Origin: Chitinophaga eiseniae
GTDB taxonomy: Bacteria > Bacteroidota > Bacteroidia > Chitinophagales > Chitinophagaceae
Assembly (NCBI RefSeq): GCF_900167135.1
Contig: NZ_FUWZ01000006.1
Location: 518,523 to 582,522 of the forward strand
Reading direction: 5' to 3'
Length of the DNA: 64,000 nt
Shown: piece by piece, positions 26,302-33,756 of the stretch
Layout of the letters: each line of letters begins with the position of its first letter
Position numbering within the stretch: position 1 is the first letter of the stretch
Program-made: the position numbers and the translations under genes
Notes under the pieces: model-generated
What the model was told of the DNA's origin: nothing
The model's database searches: none
The model's input: the letters and a program-made list of their open reading frames with translations, nothing else

Positions 26302-27114
26302 TCAACTAAGAGCGGCCTGGGTAACAGGCGACTGGTCGGGCAGATAACCGGACGGGGTAATGCCGGTGAAGGATTTAAATTCCCGGATAAAGTGGGACTG
26401 ATCGAAGTAGCCGCAGTCATAGGCGATGGCGGTCAGCGGCGCCTCATTGCGGACCACCAGCTGCAAGCTGTTTTGAAAGCGGTGGATCTTACTGTATAAT
26501 TTGGGGGTGAGACCGGTATACTGCACAAACAGTTTCTGCAGATAACGGGAAGTTATGCCATAGCGGGCCGCTACGTTTTCGAGGTTATCGAAAAATCCAG
26601 GCTGGCGGATTTCATGCATGACATGGTCCACCATGGTGACTTTCGTATGCCTTTTTTCAGACCATAGCAACTGACGCCAGAGGAAATCCTCCACTAAAGA
26701 CAATCGTTCCGGCCAGGCAGGTGTTTCCTGCAGCCGTGTATGCAGCGCGGTTACTACTTTGCCGGACACATCGCGGAAATCATTTACCTGGTCATTGAAC
26801 AGGTCTACCTTATCAGGGAAAAAGTAAGCAGCCGCATGTGGAAAGAAACGAACGCCCAGCATCGTGTTGCGACCGACAGAGCGCACCGGCAATGGTTTGG
26901 TGATCTGGCCCCATAACTCTACCGGTGGCGTGGTCTTAAACCCGGCGCCGCCGTCTGTTTGCCAGGAACCTGCACCCAAATTGAAGATGATCTCCATATT
27001 CCCGCTGGGAAAAACAGTATCCTCAAATACTGTTGCAGCATCTGATTCATAAGTGTAATAACACTTTACATACTGTTGGAGCCGGTCGCCCGGCTTGATT
27101 TCCTTGTATTCCAT
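26302..27114 (-). CDS. AraC-family transcriptional regulator with DUF6597-like N-terminus
   Basis: 270 residues, soluble. The N-terminal ~150 residues (IKPGDRLQQYVKCYYTYES, then TVFPSGNMEIIFNLG and MLGVRFFPHAAAYFF) match the sensory half of AraC regulators with a DUF6597-like domain. The C-terminal domain holds the two DNA-binding helix-turn-helices (VAARYGITSRYLQKLFVQYT; AIAYDCGYFDQSHFIREFK) and GITPSGYL. It lies upstream of, and co-directional with, the PEP-mutase-like gene and may control it or the divergent NTF2-like gene at 27243. Confidence 0.92.
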   Translation of the reverse strand: MEYKEIKPGDRLQQYVKCYYTYESDAATVFEDTVFPSGNMEIIFNLGAGSWQTDGGAGFKTTPPVELWGQITKPLPVRSVGRNTMLGVRFFPHAAAYFFPDKVDLFNDQVNDFRDVSGKVVTALHTRLQETPAWPERLSLVEDFLWRQLLWSEKRHTKVTMVDHVMHEIRQPGFFDNLENVAARYGITSRYLQKLFVQYTGLTPKLYSKIHRFQNSLQLVVRNEAPLTAIAYDCGYFDQSHFIREFKSFTGITPSGYLPDQSPVTQAALS

Positions 27115-27157
27115 GGCCTTTGCAGGTACCGGAAGTTACAACAAATCCGGTCCTGCG

Positions 27158-27165
27158 CAAAAATA
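27158..27165 (-). promoter_or_regulatory. -7 promoter element of the AraC-type gene
   Basis: Minus-strand TATTTTTG (TAnnTTTG exact) 44 bases upstream of the start codon at 27114, in the divergent region shared with the plus-strand NTF2-like gene. Confidence 0.45.
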
Positions 27166-27242
27166 ATCCCCCTGCCCTGACGGGAATTGTATAAAACGGA
27201 ACAAAAAATTTCTATTTTCACCGTCGACCTTAAAGACACACT

Positions 27243-27683
27243 ATGGACACAGCTAACATTCTCCCGGTCATACAGGCGGTATTTAAAGGCGCCGATGCCC
27301 TGGACTGGCACACGGTAGAACAGTCATTTGCGCCGGAGGTGGTGTATGACTACACTTCTATGGCCGGCGGCCAGCCGCTTACCCTCACTCCTTCCGCCAT
27401 TACCGGCATGTGGAAACAGTTTTTACCCGGATTCGACAAAACAGCACACCGTATTTCCGATTTTATTTTCACCCGGGAGGGTGATACGGTGGTAGTACAT
27501 TTCAGCGGTCACGCTACCCATACGATCGGCACCGCCACCTGGATCGTCGAGGGGAATTACGAAACCAGGTTGTCTCACCACCATGACAAATGGCAACTGA
27601 TCTTTTTCAAATTTAATTTGCAGCGCCAGGAGGGCGACCTGCAACTACCGGCACAGGCGCAGCAGCGCGCCGGGGCGAAATAA
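27243..27683 (+). CDS. NTF2-like (SnoaL-type) protein
   Basis: 146 residues. Pattern of the NTF2/SnoaL superfamily: VIQAVFKGADALDWHTVEQSFAPEV opening helices, ITGMWKQFLPGFDKTAHRISDF, and strands FSGHATH and KWQLIFFKFN. It is likely a small-molecule-binding protein or enzyme without recognised substrate. It is transcribed divergently from an AraC-type regulator that may control it. Confidence 0.78.
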   Translation: MDTANILPVIQAVFKGADALDWHTVEQSFAPEVVYDYTSMAGGQPLTLTPSAITGMWKQFLPGFDKTAHRISDFIFTREGDTVVVHFSGHATHTIGTATWIVEGNYETRLSHHHDKWQLIFFKFNLQRQEGDLQLPAQAQQRAGAK

Positions 27684-27736
27684 CAAAATCTGAAGGGTAT
27701 TCATTAACTTGCCATATTCTCTCTATACCTAACACC

Positions 27737-28228
27737 ATGGACCAGCAGTATAGCATCTTCGACAAAAGTTTTGACAGTCCGGAATGGTTGCGCCGGCGTG
27801 ACCTTATGCCAGCCTGGCTGAAAGTATATACGTGGGTTACCTTCGGTCTTTCCCTTTTTATGACGGTCCTCGTTTTCCTGCAGATACCGGACGCCAGCGG
27901 CAAACTCGCCGGCGCCGATGCAGCAGGTTTCTGGGCCGGTACGCTGTTCGCGGCGGCCCTCATCGCCGCAGTGTTTTTATTGCCTGCCATACTGGTATTG
28001 CTGGAAATAAAATGGGCCATCTGGTTCAACCTCGTCCTAGGCGTTCTTTGGATAGTCCTGATCTCTTCAGTAGCCATCTTTTCTGATCCCGCCTTTCTGT
28101 ATGTCGGCATCACGATGTTCTTTTATATCCCCTTCTGGGCGGGGCTGCTTCCCCTCCGGAGAAGATGGGCAACAGAAGCTGTGTCCGGCCGGGCGCGCCG
28201 CAGGAAAAACCGTGCTGCTATTTCCTGA
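27737..28228 (+). CDS. Four-helix membrane protein of unknown function
   Basis: 163 residues with four hydrophobic helices (about residues 31-53, 68-91, 95-118 and 121-142) and basic C-terminal residues (RARRRKNRA) expected to stay in the cytoplasm. No family recognised. It follows the NTF2-like gene by 53 bp and its end overlaps the convergent reductase gene by 11 bp. Confidence 0.65.
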   Translation: MDQQYSIFDKSFDSPEWLRRRDLMPAWLKVYTWVTFGLSLFMTVLVFLQIPDASGKLAGADAAGFWAGTLFAAALIAAVFLLPAILVLLEIKWAIWFNLVLGVLWIVLISSVAIFSDPAFLYVGITMFFYIPFWAGLLPLRRRWATEAVSGRARRRKNRAAIS

Positions 28229-28793
28229 CCGTTTCATAATGCGCGGCAATCACGCCGGACTTCAGCTGTTTTGAACTGAGCAGCTTCAGCTTAACGGGCT
28301 TTTTCAGGTCGTCGAAGAGATGTTTACCGGCGCCGATGGCCATTGGCTGGATGGTCAACCGGTATTCATCAATCAGGTCCAGCTCCAGGAAAGTCTTTAC
28401 CAGACCGGGACTGCCGAATATCATCAGGTCTTTTCCCGGTGTTGCCTTCAGCTTTTCCACTTCTTCCGCGATATTGCCTTTGATCAGCCGGGTATTGTTC
28501 CATTCGGCTTTTTCCATGGTCGTGGAAAATACCACTTTAGGAATATCCTGCACCCACCTGGCGTGTTTCAGGCTATGCTCGCTGGCGCTGTCCGGTCTTT
28601 CCAACACGGTGGGCCAGTAACCTGCCATCATTCCGTAGGTGGTACGGCCATAGAGTGGCATGCCCACTGTCTGCATCAGTTCATCTGCATAGTCTTCCAA
28701 TTCCTTATCGTACACCATCCAGTCGAGCCCACCTTTTTCATCGCATACATAGTTATCCAGCGATACGTGCATCAGCAAAACTACTTTTCTCAT
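28218..28793 (-). CDS. Dihydrofolate-reductase-like (RibD C-terminal) protein
   Basis: 191 residues of the RibD_C/dihydrofolate reductase fold: MRKVVLLMHVSLDNYVCDEKGGLDW opening, PLYGRTTYGMM nucleotide-proximal loop, and DLMIFGSPGLVKTFLELDLIDEYRL near the C-terminus. These proteins are NADPH-dependent reductases of pterin- or flavin-precursor-like compounds, but most members have no assigned substrate and do not replace FolA. It lies 17 bp downstream of a VOC-family gene and likely shares its transcript. Confidence 0.88.
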   Translation of the reverse strand: MRKVVLLMHVSLDNYVCDEKGGLDWMVYDKELEDYADELMQTVGMPLYGRTTYGMMAGYWPTVLERPDSASEHSLKHARWVQDIPKVVFSTTMEKAEWNNTRLIKGNIAEEVEKLKATPGKDLMIFGSPGLVKTFLELDLIDEYRLTIQPMAIGAGKHLFDDLKKPVKLKLLSSKQLKSGVIAAHYETVRK

Positions 28794-28810
28794 TTTTTTT
28801 GTTTTTATGG

Positions 28811-29236
28811 TTATTTAATTTTTTGATAGATGTCATTACAGCTTAGTAGCCAATGGTGGCCGTATTTGTCCGTCACCCCGCCAAACAGGCCCCCCTCGGC
28901 TGTTGGTCGGAGGGGAAACGATGTTGCCCCGCCGGCGGCCAGTTTGCGGTAGCAGTCCCTCGTCTGTGCTTCACTGTTGCATTGCAGCAACAGGGCGACG
29001 GTATTGCCACTGATCAGCCCCTCCTCGCCTACCATGTCCGAACCTGTCAGCACCAGGTCGCCGCTGACCAGCGTGGCCTGCAGCACTGCATTCCGCAGGC
29101 GCGCCGGCAGCACTTCCGCGTCGGTAGTATCCCCGATGGTCCGGAAGGAAAGACGGCCTCCCAGGCATTCCCGGTAGAAGCTCATTGCCTCCCGGCAATT
29201 GCCGGCGAAAGTAAGGTAAGCGCTAATTTGTATCAT
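28811..29236 (-). CDS. VOC-family PhnB/glyoxalase-like protein
   Basis: About 141 residues. PhnB-like vicinal-oxygen-chelate fold: ISAYLTFAGNCREAMSFYRECLGG at the N-terminus and GLFGGVTDKYGHHWLLS at the C-terminus are the standard PhnB blocks. Members often act as binding proteins or lack clear enzymatic roles. The start at 29236 is favoured since a promoter element occupies 29260-29267, where a longer start would fall. Confidence 0.87.
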   Translation of the reverse strand: MIQISAYLTFAGNCREAMSFYRECLGGRLSFRTIGDTTDAEVLPARLRNAVLQATLVSGDLVLTGSDMVGEEGLISGNTVALLLQCNSEAQTRDCYRKLAAGGATSFPLRPTAEGGLFGGVTDKYGHHWLLSCNDIYQKIK

Positions 29237-29259
29237 TTTCCTATTTTTGATTGACAACA

Positions 29260-29267
29260 CAAAACTA
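29260..29267 (-). promoter_or_regulatory. -7 promoter element of the VOC/reductase operon
   Basis: Minus-strand TAGTTTTG (TAnnTTTG exact), 24 bases before the start codon at 29236. The surrounding 13 bases are identical to the promoter at 26253-26260. Confidence 0.5.
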
Positions 29268-29352
29268 CCCCGCCGCCGGAAAACGAACGGCAGGGTTTAA
29301 TGACATTTGAGGACGGCGAATACGACATCGCCGCCACGATAACAGCTACCGC

Positions 29353-30339
29353 ATGAAACACATATCTATTCTGATACCGAGAGGCCAAAGCAGCCTGGTA
29401 AACATTGAAGGAAGCCTGCAAATACTCTCTGAAGTCAATGTCATCCGGGCGGGCCGGGGTGAAGCCCCCCTGTTCAACATCCAGCTGGTAGGCCTTTCTC
29501 CTAATACAAGCCAGCGGAACGGAAGGTTTACCATCAATCCGGATGCGCTGATCAGCGAGGTACATCAAACAGATCTGATCATCATACCGTCTTTACAGGG
29601 CGACCAGCAACGGGCGACTGATATGAACCGGGAATTTATTCCCTGGATATTACAACAACGGCAGCAAGGTGCAGAAATCGCCTGCCTCTGTATCGGCGCT
29701 TTTTTCCTGGCGGCAACCGGCCTGCTCAACAACCGTCCCTGTACTACCCACTGGCAACTGGCGGGCCAGTTCTCCGACATGTACCCCGACGCCAAAATGG
29801 TGCCCTCACAGCTGATTACAGACGAAGACGGCATCTACACCAGCGGTGGCGCCTTTGCCTATCTCAACCTGCTGGTATACCTGATCGAAAAATATGCAGG
29901 ACGGGAAATGGCCATCGACATCGCCAAAGGATTCCTCATAGATATAGACCGGAAGAGTCAATCTCCCTTTATTATTTTTGAAGGGCAGAAAGCGCATGAT
30001 GACGCCGAGATCAGGATGGCGCAGGAGTTTATCGAACAAAACTACCCGGAAAAAATCACCATCGATTTCCTGGCGAATAAATTCGCCATCGGACGGCGTA
30101 ACTTCGAACGCAGGTTTCAGAAATCCACCAACAATACCGTCAATGAATATGTGCAACGGGTAAAAGTAGAAGCTGCCAAACGCCGGCTGGAAACCACCCG
30201 TAAAAATATAAGTGAAGTGATGTACGAGGTCGGCTATACCGATACCCAGAGTTTCCGCGAGGTTTTTAAACGGTTGACAGGCCTGACACCTATAGAGTAC
30301 CGCAATAAATACAGCGAAACAACTATTCCGCTGAGCTGA
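29353..30339 (+). CDS. GlxA-type AraC regulator with DJ-1/PfpI domain
   Basis: 328 residues. The N-terminal ~190 residues form a DJ-1/PfpI-like glutamine-amidotransferase fold (ISILIPRGQSSLVNIEGSL; nucleophile-elbow IACLCIGAFFLAATGLL with Cys; PCTTHWQLAGQF). The C-terminal ~100 residues are an AraC DNA-binding domain (FLANKFAIGRRNFERRFQKS; SEVMYEVGYTDTQSFREVFK; GLTPIEYRNKY). This is the GlxA/FtrA arrangement. It is divergent from the VOC/reductase operon, which it may regulate. Confidence 0.92.
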   Translation: MKHISILIPRGQSSLVNIEGSLQILSEVNVIRAGRGEAPLFNIQLVGLSPNTSQRNGRFTINPDALISEVHQTDLIIIPSLQGDQQRATDMNREFIPWILQQRQQGAEIACLCIGAFFLAATGLLNNRPCTTHWQLAGQFSDMYPDAKMVPSQLITDEDGIYTSGGAFAYLNLLVYLIEKYAGREMAIDIAKGFLIDIDRKSQSPFIIFEGQKAHDDAEIRMAQEFIEQNYPEKITIDFLANKFAIGRRNFERRFQKSTNNTVNEYVQRVKVEAAKRRLETTRKNISEVMYEVGYTDTQSFREVFKRLTGLTPIEYRNKYSETTIPLS

Positions 30340-30470
30340 CATACCCACCTTTCCTGTACTGCGGCGCTTTTATTCCCATCTTTACCTTATTTTCGCGATT
30401 TGGCGGTGGCGGAGGGCAGTGTTCTTCGCCACCAGACAGGAACCTATATCACGTACACCATTTAATTTAC

Positions 30471-32111
30471 ATGAAAAAGACAAGTAATCATCCGGCAGCG
30501 TTGCCTTTTCTGTTCCTCTCCGAAATGTGGGAGCGTTTTGGTTTTTATCTGATCCTCGGCATTTTCCAGCTGTACCTGACCGACACTGCCAAAGGCGGCT
30601 GGGGCATGGACCGTGCCACTGCTGCGGATATCTTTGGTACTTTCATCGCTTTCGTATACCTGACACCGTTTCTCGGCGGACTGATAGCCGACCGTAAACT
30701 GGGTTACAGCAAATCTATCATCATTGGCGGGATACTCATGGGCATTGGTTACATGGGGCTCGCAGTACATAACCTGACCGTTTTTTATCTTTCCCTTGCG
30801 CTGATCTGTATCGGCAATGGATTTTTCAAACCGAATATTTCCACCCTGCTGGGAAACGTATACAGTGATGAAAAGTACCGCAGCCGGAAGGACACCGGGT
30901 ACAATATTTTCTACATGGGGATCAATATCGGCGCCTTCATTTGCAATTTTTTCGCAGCCTTCCTGCGGAATACCATTGGATGGGGCGCAGCGTTTATCGC
31001 CGCCGGTATTGGTATGTTCCTGGGGGTATTGATCTTCGTCATCGGTATGAAACACTACCGCCATGCCGACGTTCGCAAACCAGAGCAGGAAGGTGATATG
31101 CCGCTGAGCAAAATTTTCTCTGTAGTATTCCTGCCGGCCATTGTGGTTGGACTGGGCGCCTGGTTTATCCCGGGCAACGTCTTCGGGTCCGACTCTACCG
31201 ACGCGTTCATTTTTGCCTGCATCCCGATATTACTATTTTTCGTGTCGCTGCTGGTGAAAGCAGATGCGCGGGACCGCAAGCCACTGTCGGCGCTGCTGGC
31301 TATTTTCGCGGTATCTATTGTGTTTTGGGCCGTCTTTAAACAGAACGGCACCGCGCTGACCACCTGGGCGCAGTATTATACCGACCGGGAGATCCCGGCC
31401 GCTATTCAGCAGCCTGCCCAGGGTCTTTACCTGGCAGAGACGGTGGTGAACAAAGCAGATTCCGTGACGGCCTATGATGAAGAATTTCGGGTGATGCGGG
31501 ACGCCGATGGCAAACCACTGAAGGTATGGGACAAAGTGCCTTATTTCAAAAATGTGGCACCGGAGAAAATGCCGGCCGAAGGACAAAGCCTCAGCCTCTA
31601 TAATACCGAATTGTTCCAGTCGATCAACCCGTTCTTTGTGATCACGCTAACACCATTGATCGTCCTGCTTTTCGCCATGCTGCGAAAACGTGGCAAGGAG
31701 CCTTCTACGCCGTCCAAAATAGCCTGGGGGCTGCTCATATCCGCCATTTCCACCCTGATGATGGTGGGCGCAGTATATGTATGCAGCAACGGCGCTATCA
31801 AAGCATCGCCGTGGTGGCTGATCGGCTGTTATGGTATTATCACGGTGGGCGAGCTGTTCCTGAGCCCCATGGGCTTGTCGCTCGTATCCAAACTGAGCCC
31901 GGCGCGTATCACCTCCCTGATGATGGGCGGCTGGTTCCTGGCCACCTCCATCGGCAACAAGCTTTCCGGTATCCTGGCCACCTTGTGGGATACCTATGAT
32001 AACAAAGCGAATTATTTCCTTGTCAACTTCCTGCTGCTCGGTGGCGCTGCCGCTGTGATCTTCCTGATGCTGCGCTGGCTGAACAGGATCTTCAGGGAGT
32101 ATGTGAAATAA
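30471..32111 (+). CDS. POT-family proton-dependent oligopeptide transporter
   Basis: 546 residues with about fourteen hydrophobic segments. The proton-coupling motif ExxERFGFY is visible near the start (SEMWERFGFYLILG), and the PTR2 signature follows (FKPNISTLLGNVY and FYMGINIGAFICNFF). It imports di- and tripeptides with protons in the inner membrane. A larger loop around residues 310-365 separates the later helices, as common in Bacteroidota members. It ends at a strong terminator. Confidence 0.93.
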   Translation: MKKTSNHPAALPFLFLSEMWERFGFYLILGIFQLYLTDTAKGGWGMDRATAADIFGTFIAFVYLTPFLGGLIADRKLGYSKSIIIGGILMGIGYMGLAVHNLTVFYLSLALICIGNGFFKPNISTLLGNVYSDEKYRSRKDTGYNIFYMGINIGAFICNFFAAFLRNTIGWGAAFIAAGIGMFLGVLIFVIGMKHYRHADVRKPEQEGDMPLSKIFSVVFLPAIVVGLGAWFIPGNVFGSDSTDAFIFACIPILLFFVSLLVKADARDRKPLSALLAIFAVSIVFWAVFKQNGTALTTWAQYYTDREIPAAIQQPAQGLYLAETVVNKADSVTAYDEEFRVMRDADGKPLKVWDKVPYFKNVAPEKMPAEGQSLSLYNTELFQSINPFFVITLTPLIVLLFAMLRKRGKEPSTPSKIAWGLLISAISTLMMVGAVYVCSNGAIKASPWWLIGCYGIITVGELFLSPMGLSLVSKLSPARITSLMMGGWFLATSIGNKLSGILATLWDTYDNKANYFLVNFLLLGGAAAVIFLMLRWLNRIFREYVK

Positions 32112-32134
32112 ACTTCTTTCCTATAACTTTTCCG

Positions 32135-32168
32135 GGAGCAAAACGATGATCGTTTTGCTCCTTTTTTT
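32135..32168 (+). terminator. Terminator after the POT transporter
   Basis: A long stem (GGAGCAAAACGAT with ATCGTTTTGCTCC) is followed by seven T on the plus strand, 23 bp beyond the stop codon. Confidence 0.85.
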
Positions 32169-32180
32169 ATCCGGTCATAA

Positions 32181-33038
32181 AAGCGTGTACTACTGCAAAG
32201 CTGTTGCCGGAGTCCCAGTCTGGGTGCGGGTGTCCTCGGCCGGTCCGCCGGCTTCCCGGACGCCAACGGCAATCCGCCCAGCCCCATCCGGTTGAATGCA
32301 GATGCCAACGCCCTCGGCTCCAATCCCAACCAGGACTACCTGGCTACCGTGATAGCCCATGAAATAGGCCATACCATCGGCTTCCGGCATACCGACTATT
32401 TCAATCGCTCTTTCAGCTGCGGATGGTCTTCCAACCCGAATGAAGGCGATGCAGGCGTAGGCGCTATCCCCATCAACGGTACGCCTACCGCAGAAGATCC
32501 TAACAGCTGGATGCTGGCCTGCATTGGTTCCGGCGTCAATCGTCCGTTCAATCCCAACGATGTGACCGCCCTCCGGTTCATGTATGGCAGAGGGCCGGGC
32601 ACCAATCCCATCCCGGACGGCACCTATAAAGTCACGAACCTTTCCAGCGGTAAAGTCCTGGACATCTACGGCGCATCTACCGCTGATTATGCCGGCGCAG
32701 TACAGTGGGACTGGCACAACGGCGCCAACCAGCAATGGACGTTCACTTATCTCCACAACGGTTATTATCGTATCACCAGCGTCAACAGCGGGAAAGTGCT
32801 GGACGTAAACGGCAACTCACAGGCAGACGGCACACAGGCCATACAATACAGCTGGCACGAAGGCTATAACCAGCAATGGCAGCTGAACCAAAATACAGAC
32901 GGCACCTATAGCATTCAAAACAGGAACAGCGGGAAAGTGCTGGACGTGTGGGCCGCATCATCAGACAATGGCGCCAACGTGGTGCAATATACGTCTCACG
33001 GAGGCAACAATCAGCGTTGGTATATTCAACCTATTTAA
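32181..33038 (+). pseudogene. 5'-truncated HEIGH-type metallopeptidase with ricin-type lectin domain
   Basis: An open frame of about 285 codons begins right after an in-frame TAA (32178-32180) and has no ATG start; a TTG at about 32292 is a weak option. The first part holds the zinc-binding HEIGHTIGFRHTDYF motif and the downstream NSWMLACIGSG block of secreted HEIGH metallopeptidases. A RICIN-type beta-trefoil lectin domain follows, with three repeats of GKVLD...NQQW type (about residues 150-285 of the open frame). The signal peptide and N-terminal half of the peptidase are missing, and the truncation point lies only 12 bp beyond the POT terminator, so this is probably a deletion remnant. Confidence 0.75.
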
Positions 33039-33064
33039 GCCGGCTAACAGAACTGATACAAAAG

Positions 33065-33096
33065 AAAACCTGCGCAGGTCGCAGGTTTTTCTTTTA
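33065..33096 (+). terminator. Terminator after the truncated peptidase-lectin
   Basis: A perfect 10-bp stem (AAAACCTGCG with CGCAGGTTTT, 5-base loop) is followed by TCTTTT on the plus strand. Confidence 0.75.
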
Positions 33097-33119
33097 TACC
33101 CTGTAAAAAAACCTTTTTG

Positions 33120-33127
33120 TATTTTTG
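33120..33127 (+). promoter_or_regulatory. -7 promoter element before the GNAT gene
   Basis: TATTTTTG (TAnnTTTG exact) on the plus strand, 20 bases before the ATG at 33148. No good -33 was seen. Confidence 0.45.
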
Positions 33128-33147
33128 GTGACTAAACATCCGGGATT

Positions 33148-33660
33148 ATGACATTGGAATTCAGAAAAGCAACAGCAGCAGACGCAGATCAGATCTGGCA
33201 TATATTGGAAAAGGCCATTGCCCGCAGAAAAGCCGAAGGAAGCGACCAATGGCAGGATGGATACCCGAACCCCGCTATCGTGGCCCATGATATCGAAAAC
33301 AACCATGGATACGTGCTGGTGGCCGGTGATAAAATAGCAGGATATGTCGCCTTACTCATCAATGATGAACCGGCTTACCTGGATATCAAAGGGAAATGGC
33401 TGACCGATGGCGATTTTGTCGTATACCATCGCGTGGCGATCTCCGATGATTTTTTAGGTCAGGGGCTGGCTCAGCAAATGCTGACACATATCGACAGCTA
33501 TGCCCTGGAGAATGGGATCACCAGTGTACGGGCAGACACCAATTTTGATAACAAAGGCATGCTGCGCATTTTCGAAAAACAAGGTTATGTGTATTGCGGC
33601 GAAGTTTTCTTTCGCGAGGCGGCACGGCTGGCATACGAAAAAGTACTGGATGCCCGTTAA
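33148..33660 (+). CDS. GNAT-family N-acetyltransferase
   Basis: 170 residues, typical GNAT length. Acetyl-CoA-binding beta4/alpha3 is YHRVAISDDFLGQGLAQQML, followed by SVRADTNFDNKGMLRIFEKQGYVYCG, which has the shape of RimI-like enzymes acting on small molecules or protein N-termini. It stands alone between terminators and converges on the NRPS operon. No link with the peptide pathway is evident. Confidence 0.9.
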   Translation: MTLEFRKATAADADQIWHILEKAIARRKAEGSDQWQDGYPNPAIVAHDIENNHGYVLVAGDKIAGYVALLINDEPAYLDIKGKWLTDGDFVVYHRVAISDDFLGQGLAQQMLTHIDSYALENGITSVRADTNFDNKGMLRIFEKQGYVYCGEVFFREAARLAYEKVLDAR

Positions 33661-33701
33661 CAGCTGCTGCTGTAACCGCCATTGACTGAAATAACAAAAA
33701 C

Positions 33702-33736
33702 AAAAAAGCCTTCGAGTAAAACTCGAAGGCTTTTTT
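33702..33736. terminator. Bidirectional terminator closing the NRPS operon
   Basis: A perfect 16-bp stem (33702-33717 with 33721-33736, loop AAA). The stem's own A/T ends supply six T on either strand, and the minus strand continues T-rich (GTTTTTGTTATT). It separates the convergent GNAT gene from the carbamoyltransferase and marks the 3' boundary of the biosynthetic locus. Confidence 0.92.
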
Positions 33737-33756
33737 GTATCCCGGAGGGAATCACG

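Noticed and set aside
26214..26420. 69-residue N-terminal extension of the PEP-mutase-like protein
   Set aside because: The extension overlaps the end of the upstream AraC gene, is proline-rich and lacks family similarity; a promoter element lies inside it.
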